From NCBI GenBank assembly GCA_027487315.1, contig JAIYDW010000033.1, positions 1 through 50,615 of the forward strand: DNA of 50,615 bases. The letters run 5' to 3'. This document shows positions 8,242 to 17,176 of this stretch, in pieces. Below the pieces are notes generated by a model. The model was not told the DNA's origin. It did no database searches and saw only the letters and a program-made list of their open reading frames with translations. Made by a program: the position numbers and the translations under genes. How positions within the stretch are numbered: position 1 is the stretch's first letter; each line of letters opens with the position of its first letter. Origin of the DNA: Verrucomicrobiaceae bacterium. GTDB taxonomy: Bacteria; Verrucomicrobiota; Verrucomicrobiia; Verrucomicrobiales; Verrucomicrobiaceae.

Positions 8242-9315
8242 TCACCCCCCCGTCCCAGACCCACCCCATACCTGCGCAAAATGATGCGCCAATCGCAACT
8301 TCTGCGCCACCCGCACCGAAATCGTAAACGGATACAAAGGTTGCTCTCCCATGCTGTGCGAGATCTCATTCAATACGGGCGACAAACACATCCATCGCTG
8401 CAGCCACGCCAGGAATGACCCGTCTAACATCCCCACTTGCGGCAGCATCTCCGGCAATGTCCCCGCCTCTCCCGGCAACATCGTCAAGGGTATGGCCAAG
8501 TGCCGCACATCAATCCCCAAACTCTCGCACGTCTCCAGTCCATCCACGATTTGAAGGTAATGCGCCCACGTCTCAGCCCAATCTTCCCAAGGATGGGATG
8601 CCGCATACGCACTGATGTATTGTTCCTCCCATCCCTTCGCCAAACCACGGTCATAATGCGACTTCAACGCCACCCCGTAATCCAGCCACTCATCTCCAAA
8701 TCGCGCCCGAAACGCCAGCCGCAACGGATCGTCCCAGTTCAAATTCGACAAGAATCGCTGCCACAGATAGTGCGCACTCTCATGTCGAAAATGCCCCAGC
8801 AGCGTCCGGCTGTTCTCACCCAATTGCTGCCGGTTAATCTGCCGATACGTGTCGTCCGCCTCCTCCAGGTTAACCGTGATCACCCCATTCAAATGACCCG
8901 TCGTAACATCAGGATTGGCCACCGTACTGATGATGTCAAACGCCAGCGAATCTCTCCGCCCTCCCCCCGGTACTGACACTCGAATCCCAAGCCGCATCAG
9001 CGTGTAAATCATTCGTCTCTTGGCCTGTTCCATCTTCCCCCACAGCATGCGATTCCGATCCAGCCTCAAATCCGGAATCACCCGATTCATCTGGCACGCC
9101 TGACAAAGCCCCAAGCCCAGAGCCGGATCACTCGAAACAGCCCAGTTGCAAACCCCATACTGCGTCCCATTCCAGCATCGCTTGTAGAATCCGCCACCGC
9201 CTAGCGTCACCATTTCCCCAGCCTGCGGATCATAACCCACCTCCGCTCCGCACTTCAAACACACCGAACTGCCAAAAAACAAGGGGTTGCCGCAATCGCA
9301 GTGAAAGTGTTGCAT
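8242..9315 (-). CDS. Zinc-ribbon plus HExxH metallopeptidase-like protein
   Basis: A 357-residue protein of the putative zinc-binding metallopeptidase type (I believe the DUF2248/Peptidase_Mx family, from memory). The N-terminal 80 residues are Cys-rich with C-D-C, CLKC and CQAC pairs, which look like one or two zinc ribbons. The peptidase-like part has HESAH at about residues 178-182, within the stretch GHFRHESAHYLW, and a later W-A-E-T-W-A-H-Y stretch that can supply the third zinc ligand. No signal peptide is seen, so it should be cytoplasmic. The ATG at 9315 is preferred because the residues upstream of it in the open frame are not conserved-looking and the Cys motif starts directly after. 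It converges on ahcY and diverges from the aminotransferase gene. Substrate unknown. Confidence 0.8.
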   Translation of the reverse strand: MQHFHCDCGNPLFFGSSVCLKCGAEVGYDPQAGEMVTLGGGGFYKRCWNGTQYGVCNWAVSSDPALGLGLCQACQMNRVIPDLRLDRNRMLWGKMEQAKRRMIYTLMRLGIRVSVPGGGRRDSLAFDIISTVANPDVTTGHLNGVITVNLEEADDTYRQINRQQLGENSRTLLGHFRHESAHYLWQRFLSNLNWDDPLRLAFRARFGDEWLDYGVALKSHYDRGLAKGWEEQYISAYAASHPWEDWAETWAHYLQIVDGLETCESLGIDVRHLAIPLTMLPGEAGTLPEMLPQVGMLDGSFLAWLQRWMCLSPVLNEISHSMGEQPLYPFTISVRVAQKLRLAHHFAQVWGGSGTGG

Positions 9316-9439
9316 GGTTGAACAGGGTCTCTCAAAGGATCCCTGCCCTTCAGTCGCCCAGTTTTGTTCCAATGTCACGAAGTCTCATCTTTTGTCTCAT
9401 CCCACTTGGCTTTCCCCCAATTGCCGCCAACTTGAGCCC

Positions 9440-10282
9440 ATGATCGTCTGGTGGAACAACGCTCTGCTCCCAATCGAAGAGGTCCGGCTCTCGCCCACTG
9501 ACCACGGCTTCCTCGTCGGCGACGGAGTCTTCGAAACCCTCCTCGCCCGCAACGGCCAAACCTACGCCGTTACCCGCCATTGGAAGCGTCTCGCTCGTTC
9601 CTGCGACGCCATGAATCTGTCCCCTCCCTCGATCAATCTGGTTCGCGACGCTTTCGCCAAACTCCTTGAAGCCAATCACCTCTCCGAAGCTCGCCTTCGC
9701 CTCACACTCACCAGCGGCGCCGGCCCCGCAGGCAGCGAACGCGGCCTCAACTCCGCCCAAACCCTCTGCATCACCGCCACCCCACTCAACACCTGGAATC
9801 CTACCGAACAACTCCACATCAGCCCCTGGCCCCGCCTTTCAGCCGGGGCCCTCACCGGAGTCAAATCCGTCTCCTACGCGGAAAACGTCCGCGCCCTCGC
9901 CCTCGCTCGTTCAAACGGCGCCGGCGAGTGCCTCTTCGCCAACGAACACGGCGAGTTATGCGAAGGCACTGGCAGCAACATTTTCATCATTCGCAACGGC
10001 TGCCTCGAAACCCCACCCCTCAGCAGTGGTTGCCTCGGCGGCGTCACCCGCTCTCTCGTTCTCGAACTCGCCCTTCGCTTGGACATTCCCATCTTCGAGC
10101 ACCCCATTCCCTTGACCGATCTGACCGAAGGACCAGTCGCCGAAGTCTTCCTCACCTCCACCACTCGCGACGTCCACCCTGTAAGTCGCATCGGCGAGCG
10201 AACATTTGATTCCCCCGGTCCGATCACACAACGACTCCGAAGCGCGTTTCTAGACTGGCAAAGCCAGGCCGCCGATCCTTAG
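9440..10282 (+). CDS. Class IV PLP aminotransferase/lyase (PabC/IlvE-like)
   Basis: A 280-residue fold-type IV PLP enzyme. The start MIVWWNNALLPIEE followed by DHGFLVGDGVFETL is the family N-terminus; the PLP lysine is in GVKSVSYAENVRAL (about residue 142) and the phosphate/carboxylate end in CEGTGSNIFI. The family covers 4-amino-4-deoxychorismate lyase (folate), branched-chain aminotransferase and D-amino acid aminotransferase. The short length and lack of long insertions favour the first. Folate genes folP and folC lie elsewhere in the window at 36159-38266, which is compatible but not proof. The frame is open upstream to 9314; the ATG at 9440 is chosen because homology begins exactly there. 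Confidence 0.82.
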   Translation: MIVWWNNALLPIEEVRLSPTDHGFLVGDGVFETLLARNGQTYAVTRHWKRLARSCDAMNLSPPSINLVRDAFAKLLEANHLSEARLRLTLTSGAGPAGSERGLNSAQTLCITATPLNTWNPTEQLHISPWPRLSAGALTGVKSVSYAENVRALALARSNGAGECLFANEHGELCEGTGSNIFIIRNGCLETPPLSSGCLGGVTRSLVLELALRLDIPIFEHPIPLTDLTEGPVAEVFLTSTTRDVHPVSRIGERTFDSPGPITQRLRSAFLDWQSQAADP

Positions 10283-10314
10283 CCCTGCCTATTAACTAGA
10301 TCAACGATGCCAAA

Positions 10315-13300
10315 TCAAGGCACCGGCGCTATTGAGACCTGTCCGCTCAACTCCGGCGTTGCAAGCACGGTCACACCGGGCTGAGGAGGCTGTGCCATCA
10401 AGTAATATCCCGCCGCAAAAAAGCTCCCAGAAGGCAACCGGACAAACATCCCTTGATAGACAGCCTTTCGGTCCAACACCTTCGTTACACCCGGCAGAGT
10501 AAACGACCCATTGAACGCTCCAGCAACTCTTGCATCCAAAGCAAAACCAATCTTCGCAGGATTCGGATTCACCGGAAGCGCTGCGTTGAACAACGGAACC
10601 GTGACCTTCTGCTTCACACCCCCAGCGTTTTCGATCCTGAAGACCAAATCCGCCACGTTCCCCTCGATCAAGGCCCGGTTTTCAAACGACACCTTCGCAT
10701 TCCCGCTCTTATTGGGTAGCCCCGCAATGATCCCACCCGATGCAGGCCCCTGGTAAAGCCCTCCGACGACATTCAACGCTACCGGTCCAAATCCAGCCCG
10801 ATAGCTCCGCGTTTTGGAGACACTCGAAGCCGCCGCACGCGTCCAAGCCAATCCACCTTCCAAACCATCGTTCAACGGAGCCTGTCTAACCTCGGCCATG
10901 CCCGCTACGCCACCCGCCGTTCCAACGGACCCAACAGAAAGAAACACCGGCAAATCCCCTTCCCTACCCATCACCGCCGCAGCCGTGTACGCAGAGCCAT
11001 CCGCAGCACGCCCAACCAACGTCGCACGTCCTGTAGCCAACAAGTTGCAAGTCCCAAACCCATCCCCCTGTGGCACCGCTAGGACGCCGTCATGCACCTC
11101 ATCCAACAATAAGCCAAAAGTATACATCCCCACCCGAGCTGGTTCCACCGTAGCCAACTTCACACCTTCAACCGTTCCAGGTTGACCTGTGCCTGACACC
11201 AAAATAGGGCCTGAAATTTCAAGTTGGCCAACCAACGGTGCACCCACCACAATCAAATCTGCCACAATACTCGGCGAACCCGCACGAACAAAAGTCGCCA
11301 CAATCCTTAGGCTGGCTCCATCCAAAGACACATTCACCGGTCCCCTCGCCGTGCGGGAGTCCGTTCCCGAAATCAAGCTTGCCGAGAAACTCCCGGATGG
11401 CGTTATCGCCAAATCCACTCGCCCACCCACTCCACCTCCCGGCATGCCATCCACCTTGCCGAACCAACCACCGTAAGTCCCAACCAATGCTGGCGGAAGC
11501 GTCTTGATCGTTAACAAACTCACTCTTTGCGTCGTCCCCTGAGGATTACCTGCCACAATCGTAATGGCCTTATCCACAACCGGAGCTGTTGGCACCCCAG
11601 AAATCCTACCGTCCGCACTCGCCACCATCCCTTTAGGCAATCCCAAAACAGTGAAAATTTGAGCTTCTCCCTCCGGCAAATTCGACGATCCCAATTCAAA
11701 AGAATAGGAAGCCCCCACATATCCATCCGGCAAACGGGTCTGCGTAACAATTGGTGAAGCCGTCACCAAATTGAGTGTCACTAGGCAGTCTAAATCCCCG
11801 ACTCCAGCCATGGAAACCGTGCACTCATAAACTCCACCATCCATCGCAACTGGTGTCGCCAAATTCAATGGATTCGTCGTTCCCAAGACCGTTGCATTAC
11901 CCTCCTTGCGCCACGCAAACGCAAGCCCCGACCCTGCGCTGGAAATGGGCAAACTCACAGGCAACCCTGCCCGCCCCAACACCCTCCTCGCAGCAGTATC
12001 CACCACCGCCAACTCAGCCGCTCCTGTGACGACCAATCCACTCGCTAAGGTCACATCCACCGAGTATGAACCCGCATCCGTCAGCTTCACCGCAGCAAAA
12101 CTCAAACTCGCTCCCGTCGCACCCGTGATCTTCTTCCCAGCCTTCTTCCACTGATAGCGCTTTGTGCCCAATGCATTGACGCCTGCCGACAGTGTGGCCC
12201 CTCCTCCTAACTCAGCCAAAACCGAGGCAACGGTTGTCGTAAACGGCCCATCATCATCTTGCACCAGCAAATCGTGACTGCTTGGCGCGTCAATCGTTAC
12301 CGTCCCCAAACTCGGTGTTCCCAAATTCAATCGCACTACCTCATCACTCTCAGGGATGCCATCATTGGCCACATTCACAACCGACCACGCCCGAGTTTGT
12401 CCAGCCGCAAACACCACATTCGCCCCTGCGGCCGAATAATCACTCCCCAAAATCGCCGTGCTACCACCAAAGGTCATCGGAATGCTGAACCCACTTGGAG
12501 CCGGAGCCGATAACTGCACCTCAACTCTCGCCGCCCCGCGACTCTCAACAACAGACGAACTCCCTGAAACAAAACTCGCCAACAAAGGCCCAACAGCCGT
12601 TCCCTGCGTCGTCACTCGCTTAGTCTCAGTCACAGCACTTCCCGCCGAATTCGAAACTCGAATCTTAACCTCATAAGCGGTTCCAGCCAGCAACCCCGTC
12701 AGCGAGGCATTCACGGGAACCACTCCCACAACTGGCGACAAAGCAGGCCTGCTTAACAAAGCCCACGCACCCGAGTTCCCTACCGCCCGATACTCAACCG
12801 ACACACTCGTCTCACCCGCACCCACATTCACACTCACCTTGCCCGCCACATCAGCCGAGGTTTCTCCAGTAGCCACCAAACTATCCCACGCAACCGTTGG
12901 CAAAATCCTTCCCCGCAACCTCCACCCATCACTAAACGCCCTCGTCCCTGCCGCTCCACCGAAAATCCAAAAGTGCCCCGAAGGTTCCATGAATCCTACA
13001 CTACCGCCACGCGCACCCGGCGTGTTCGAAGCAGATGCCACGCCCTTCTGACCATAAACACCCACCTGATTGGCCCTCGCATGCCCCTTCAACCAGGTCC
13101 AATTCGACGAAACGGGATCGAATGACCACACATCATTGAATGATCCTGCCCCAGCTCCTCCAAACAACATCAACTTTCCGTCCGGAGCCAAACTCGCCAC
13201 CGCGCCCGACCGCGCAGACGGAAAATTCGTCGCCGCCGCCACACCAAGCACCCCATTCACCCCCACCAAATTAGTCCTCTCCAGACCGGGTGACGTCGCC

Positions 13301-15954
13301 CATCGCGAACTTGCCGTCCGGTACACCCCGCCCCGCCACTCTCCCGAATCAGGATTGAAGGCCCACAAATCATTCAAGAAACCCGCCGCCCCACTGCCAG
13401 CCAATCCCTGTCCGCCAAACAAATACATCATCCCATCCACCCCCATCCAAGCACTAGCACCGGATCTTCCCCCCGGACCTTGATCAATCACTTCGACCGT
13501 ATCCGAACCATATCGACCCAAGGCGTTGATACCCGTCGATCCCTTGCAATGCGTCCACTGACCCACGCCCGCATCAAAACGCCAAAGGTCGTTCAACAAC
13601 CCGCTCGTCGCACCCGAAACGCCACGTCCCCTCCCCCCAAATACCCACAGATGCCCCGCCCCATCCTGCCATCCAGCCGCGCCGGATCGTCCACCTGGCA
13701 GGTTCCCTCCGGCAGCAACGCCCGTTGTCCCGTAAACCCCATTCGCATTGACCCCCGTCCCACCACTGATCCAAGCCCATTGCCCAACCCCAGGATCAAA
13801 ACGCCACAAATCATTCAACTCCCCAGTCAACGCCCCATTGCTCCCGCGTCCAAACCCACCGAACATCCACACTCGCCCCAAGTCATCGACCCAAAGCACC
13901 GCCCCCGAACGCCCCCCTGGCACGTTGCCCGCCCCAGCCACTCCCAAGCTTCCATACACACCCGCAGCGTTCAGGCCCTTGCCTCCGGCAACCCAAGCCC
14001 ACTGATTAGCCGAAGCATCAAAACGCCACAAATCATTGAGTAAGCCTTGCGCTCCAATTTCACCCCTTCCCAAACCTCCGAACACATACATCACCGGGCC
14101 TTTGGAGGCACTCGCGCTCAGACTCCTCGCACCTGGGCGATTGCCAACACCACCCACGCCTTGGGTTCCATACACACCATTCAAATCTGTCGCTTGCTCC
14201 CCATTCATCCACGCCCAGCCAGGACTCTGCGCCCTGACCACCACCACGACCAAAACAGGCGTCGAACTCAAGAGCCCGTCGTTCACTGTGAAAGTGAAGC
14301 TATCATCTCCTATGAATAGATGATCAGGATGATACAAAAAACTTCCGTTCGATTGCATCGTCAACGTCCCATTCACAGGCCCCGTACCGACCGCAAACGT
14401 GAGGGCACTATCCTCCGGATCACTTCCCTGCAACACACCACTCAAAAGATCACTCTGTGAAACTTCAAACGACGCAGGCACACCCACCGGCGGCAGCCCA
14501 CCAGGGGCACCAGCGATCGTAATTGAAATCGTCGCCTCATTCGAATCCGCATTGCCATCATTCGCTTTGAAATTAAACGAATCCGCACCCGTTTGCCCGA
14601 CCGTTGCCGTGTAAACAAACGATCCATCCGGTTGCACAACCACTGTGCCTTTAGTCGGATTACTCGTCTTCACAAAGGTCAAAGGCGAATTCTCCAAATC
14701 CGACGCCACCAATTGCCCCGCCTTCCCTACTCCCGCCACTGCTGGTAGAGTGCCCCCAGTCGCCACCGGCGGCGCATTGATCGTGATCGAAATCGTCGCC
14801 TCATTCGAATCCACACTCCCATCATTCGCCTTGAAATTGAACGAATCCGCCCCGGTCTGCCCCGCCGTCGCCGTGTAAACAAACGACCCATCCGTTTGCA
14901 CCACCACACTCCCCTTGGTCGGATTACTTGTCTTCTGGTAGGTCAACGGCGAATTCTCCAAATCGGACGCCTCCAACTGCCCCGACTTCCCTACCCCCGC
15001 CACCGCTGATAGATTGCCACCACTCGCCACCGGCGGCGCATTGATCGTGATCGAAATCGTCGCCTCATTCGAATCCAGGCTCCCATCATTCGCTTTGAAC
15101 TTGAACGAATCTGCCCCCGTCTGCCCAGCCGTCGCCGTGTAAACAAACGATCCATCAGTCTGCACCACCACACTCCCCTTGGTCGGATTACTTGTCTTCT
15201 GGTAGGTCAACGGCGAATTCTCCGCATCCGTCGCCGCCAACTGCCCACTTCTAGCTGCTCCCGCCACTGCCGCTAAAACTCCTCCGCTCGCCACAGGCGC
15301 CTGATTCACCGGAACAGGTCCGGTTCCCATCATCCGGAAAATCGTCGCCGCCGCACTGCCCGGAAAGCTGTAGGTGTGCGTCTGAGGCCCGGAAAACCCC
15401 GCAAACAAAGTCCCCGAAGTCGGCCTCAAAAAGATCGAGTCAGGTCCCGCTGGCAACCCAACTTCAGGATCCGTCGCAAACGTCGCGCTCAATTTCATCA
15501 ACAAATACTCCGTCGCTGCCGTCCTCGACGTCCCCTTGTAAAGCCAAAGAAAGATACTGCTTCCCCCAAAGGCATTCTGCGAAGCCCGCGTATCTTGACT
15601 CCGATCAACCTCAAAGGCCCCCTGGGCCAGGGAACCCAAGTCAAACGCTCCACTGGTTGAATCAAACGGCACAAAAGCTGCATTCAGACCCGTCATATCC
15701 CCCGCCATCACCAAAGCTGTCACCGCCGAATCAGAAATCGTCATTCGCCCAATAAATCCCCCTGAACCAGTCCCTCCCAACAAAGTTCCACTGTTGTCTG
15801 CCACTCCGTGAAACCCATCGGCAGCAGTTGTGCCATTCGAGATTGTCAAAGTGGCACCCGTAGCCGGCAAAACCCACATCACAGCAAACACACTCGCCAG
15901 AAGACAGCGCAAAGCTACACTCATCGCCCGACCAAAACTCTGGATCTGAAACAT
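10315..15954 (-). CDS. Giant secreted protein: cadherin-like, kelch, FN3, Calx-beta, Ig, C-terminal module
   Basis: An 1879-residue exported protein. Signal peptide to about residue 33 (cleavage near ATG-A|TLT; a second Met at residue 11 gives a more usual leader). Residues 34-214 are an unassigned head. About 217-575 are four cadherin/Big-like units; the first three repeat every 88 residues almost unchanged, each with GSFVYTATAGQTGADSF. About 585-1010 hold six kelch units, each with NDLWRFD-type and FGG motifs, which should close as a six-bladed propeller. Then come an FN3-like domain (1018-1115), Calx-beta (1125-1236), two Ig-like domains (1240-1395), a putative-Ig domain (1400-1485, with GLPKGMVASADGRISG), and the shared C-terminal module (about 1486-1879). 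Probably an extracellular adhesin or carbohydrate-binding surface protein. It follows the TIGR02597-like gene by 60 bases and is likely co-transcribed. Confidence 0.85.
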   Translation of the reverse strand: MFQIQSFGRAMSVALRCLLASVFAVMWVLPATGATLTISNGTTAADGFHGVADNSGTLLGGTGSGGFIGRMTISDSAVTALVMAGDMTGLNAAFVPFDSTSGAFDLGSLAQGAFEVDRSQDTRASQNAFGGSSIFLWLYKGTSRTAATEYLLMKLSATFATDPEVGLPAGPDSIFLRPTSGTLFAGFSGPQTHTYSFPGSAAATIFRMMGTGPVPVNQAPVASGGVLAAVAGAARSGQLAATDAENSPLTYQKTSNPTKGSVVVQTDGSFVYTATAGQTGADSFKFKANDGSLDSNEATISITINAPPVASGGNLSAVAGVGKSGQLEASDLENSPLTYQKTSNPTKGSVVVQTDGSFVYTATAGQTGADSFNFKANDGSVDSNEATISITINAPPVATGGTLPAVAGVGKAGQLVASDLENSPLTFVKTSNPTKGTVVVQPDGSFVYTATVGQTGADSFNFKANDGNADSNEATISITIAGAPGGLPPVGVPASFEVSQSDLLSGVLQGSDPEDSALTFAVGTGPVNGTLTMQSNGSFLYHPDHLFIGDDSFTFTVNDGLLSSTPVLVVVVVRAQSPGWAWMNGEQATDLNGVYGTQGVGGVGNRPGARSLSASASKGPVMYVFGGLGRGEIGAQGLLNDLWRFDASANQWAWVAGGKGLNAAGVYGSLGVAGAGNVPGGRSGAVLWVDDLGRVWMFGGFGRGSNGALTGELNDLWRFDPGVGQWAWISGGTGVNANGVYGTTGVAAGGNLPGGRSGAAGWQDGAGHLWVFGGRGRGVSGATSGLLNDLWRFDAGVGQWTHCKGSTGINALGRYGSDTVEVIDQGPGGRSGASAWMGVDGMMYLFGGQGLAGSGAAGFLNDLWAFNPDSGEWRGGVYRTASSRWATSPGLERTNLVGVNGVLGVAAATNFPSARSGAVASLAPDGKLMLFGGAGAGSFNDVWSFDPVSSNWTWLKGHARANQVGVYGQKGVASASNTPGARGGSVGFMEPSGHFWIFGGAAGTRAFSDGWRLRGRILPTVAWDSLVATGETSADVAGKVSVNVGAGETSVSVEYRAVGNSGAWALLSRPALSPVVGVVPVNASLTGLLAGTAYEVKIRVSNSAGSAVTETKRVTTQGTAVGPLLASFVSGSSSVVESRGAARVEVQLSAPAPSGFSIPMTFGGSTAILGSDYSAAGANVVFAAGQTRAWSVVNVANDGIPESDEVVRLNLGTPSLGTVTIDAPSSHDLLVQDDDGPFTTTVASVLAELGGGATLSAGVNALGTKRYQWKKAGKKITGATGASLSFAAVKLTDAGSYSVDVTLASGLVVTGAAELAVVDTAARRVLGRAGLPVSLPISSAGSGLAFAWRKEGNATVLGTTNPLNLATPVAMDGGVYECTVSMAGVGDLDCLVTLNLVTASPIVTQTRLPDGYVGASYSFELGSSNLPEGEAQIFTVLGLPKGMVASADGRISGVPTAPVVDKAITIVAGNPQGTTQRVSLLTIKTLPPALVGTYGGWFGKVDGMPGGGVGGRVDLAITPSGSFSASLISGTDSRTARGPVNVSLDGASLRIVATFVRAGSPSIVADLIVVGAPLVGQLEISGPILVSGTGQPGTVEGVKLATVEPARVGMYTFGLLLDEVHDGVLAVPQGDGFGTCNLLATGRATLVGRAADGSAYTAAAVMGREGDLPVFLSVGSVGTAGGVAGMAEVRQAPLNDGLEGGLAWTRAAASSVSKTRSYRAGFGPVALNVVGGLYQGPASGGIIAGLPNKSGNAKVSFENRALIEGNVADLVFRIENAGGVKQKVTVPLFNAALPVNPNPAKIGFALDARVAGAFNGSFTLPGVTKVLDRKAVYQGMFVRLPSGSFFAAGYYLMAQPPQPGVTVLATPELSGQVSIAPVP
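14516..15308 (-). repeat. Three tandem 264-bp cadherin-like coding repeats
   Basis: Inside the giant gene, three successive units have an exact period of 264 bases (88 codons): the same ATCATTCGC word falls at 14557, 14821 and 15085. DNA identity between units is very high by eye, including silent positions. This points to recent duplication or gene conversion rather than old domain shuffling. Confidence 0.85.
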
Positions 15955-16014
15955 AAAAAATGGAATGAAGTAGCGTGAAAACGAAAGGAAGGGGAACTCT
16001 CCGAAGGGACAGGC

Positions 16015-17031
16015 TCAATAATTGCCCTGATTCAAAACCACCTCCGTCGGTGCCCCACGCCTCTGAATCACGAAAGCCCCATCTGGCATCGGCACCGCCC
16101 CCTGATCAGTAGACCCCGCCCCAATACGCCTCCACCCGGTCCCCACCAATCCACCCGTCGCATAGTAATATTGATTGTAGCCGGTTCCATTCCAGATCAA
16201 TACCAGGTCCGCCAACGCCGAAACTCGACCCGCAGTCAGGAAACTTTGCATTCCCGATGTCGCCAATGTCAATCCAGCCGCTGAAGGCGACGTTCCTCCG
16301 GCATTCACCGGACACAGATTCGCCAAAAAGTTCCGTCCCGTCTGCAAGGTCACCCGGGTCTTTCCTGTCTTCACCTGACCCGACAAAACCAGAGACCGTG
16401 CCCCAAGCGCCTGAATCACCAGCCCGCCACCAAACGGAACCCTAACGCCCGACTGATCCACCACACCACCACTCGCCAATCGCCAACCCACCCCTTGAGC
16501 CCCTCCGGTCGAATAAAAATAATTCACAAACTCCGTCCCATTCGAAACCATGATGAGATCCGCCGAACTAGCAGCTGTCCCACCCACCAGGCCCGCTGTA
16601 TTCGTCGCTCCAAAAACCTCTCCCAGTGTCCACAACTTCCAAATCCGAATGCTCGCACCATCCGCCACACCGGCTGGCACTGGGTTTGTCAAAACCAATT
16701 CCCGTCCGGTGGCAAGGGTCTGCGAGATAACCGAATGCATGCCTTCAGCAACTCCCGAATCAATGAACTCCACCACGTGGGTCGCCTGAACCCCCGAACC
16801 GAATTGTCCATCCGTCACAGGTGCCGAAGCCGGTAGAAAAATCCGATTCCGCTGTGTCGTATGGATCGTCACAGCCACCTGCAATTCCAAAATGGGCTGC
16901 AAGGCAAATCCCACAAAGTTAGTCCCCTGCACAAGATTCAAAGTAATCCCACCAACCACAGGCGTGGTCACCGTTTGGGCTTGTAAAGCCGTCACAAAAA
17001 AAAGGACAATTGCGGCAAAGAAGTTTTTCAT
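16015..17031 (-). CDS. Secreted TIGR02597-like protein with internal repeat
   Basis: A 338-residue exported protein. The start at 17031 gives the signal peptide MKNFFAAIVLFFVTALQAQ; an upstream Met at 17061 would give an over-long leader. The mature protein is built from two similar halves. Each has an ADL(I/V)-x-NGT stretch, then YFYSTGG or YYYATGG, then GWR, then a VDQSG/TDQGA turn, then GGLVIQ or GAFVIQ. This matches my memory of TIGR02597, a family found in Verrucomicrobiota with no known function. The beta-rich pattern suggests a surface or matrix protein. The giant kelch/cadherin gene begins 60 bases after its stop on the same strand, so the two probably work together. An ACTCAAA palindrome lies just upstream. 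Confidence 0.78.
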   Translation of the reverse strand: MKNFFAAIVLFFVTALQAQTVTTPVVGGITLNLVQGTNFVGFALQPILELQVAVTIHTTQRNRIFLPASAPVTDGQFGSGVQATHVVEFIDSGVAEGMHSVISQTLATGRELVLTNPVPAGVADGASIRIWKLWTLGEVFGATNTAGLVGGTAASSADLIMVSNGTEFVNYFYSTGGAQGVGWRLASGGVVDQSGVRVPFGGGLVIQALGARSLVLSGQVKTGKTRVTLQTGRNFLANLCPVNAGGTSPSAAGLTLATSGMQSFLTAGRVSALADLVLIWNGTGYNQYYYATGGLVGTGWRRIGAGSTDQGAVPMPDGAFVIQRRGAPTEVVLNQGNY

Positions 17032-17059
17032 GATTCGTGTCAGCCAAATAGAATGGAAC

Positions 17060-17091
17060 ACTCAAAGTCCGAAATGACTCAAATTTTGAGT
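17060..17091 (-). promoter_or_regulatory. ACTCAAA direct and inverted repeat, possible operator
   Basis: ACTCAAA at 17060-17066 recurs at 17077-17083 (17-base step) and is followed at once by its inverse, TTTGAGT at 17085-17091, with a single T at the centre. The 15-base palindrome lies about 46-60 bases upstream of the TIGR02597-like start codon, where a regulator could control that gene and the giant gene after it. Confidence 0.4.
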
Positions 17092-17176
17092 GTGGAAGGC
17101 TAAGAATAACCCAGTTTCGCTCAAAAAACGAGAGAATAACAACCTTTGCGCCACGATTTAGCACGATTCCACCGCT

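Noticed and set aside
14516-15308. CRISPR-like regular repeat
   Set aside because: The repeat unit is 264 bases with no spacers and lies in frame within a coding sequence.
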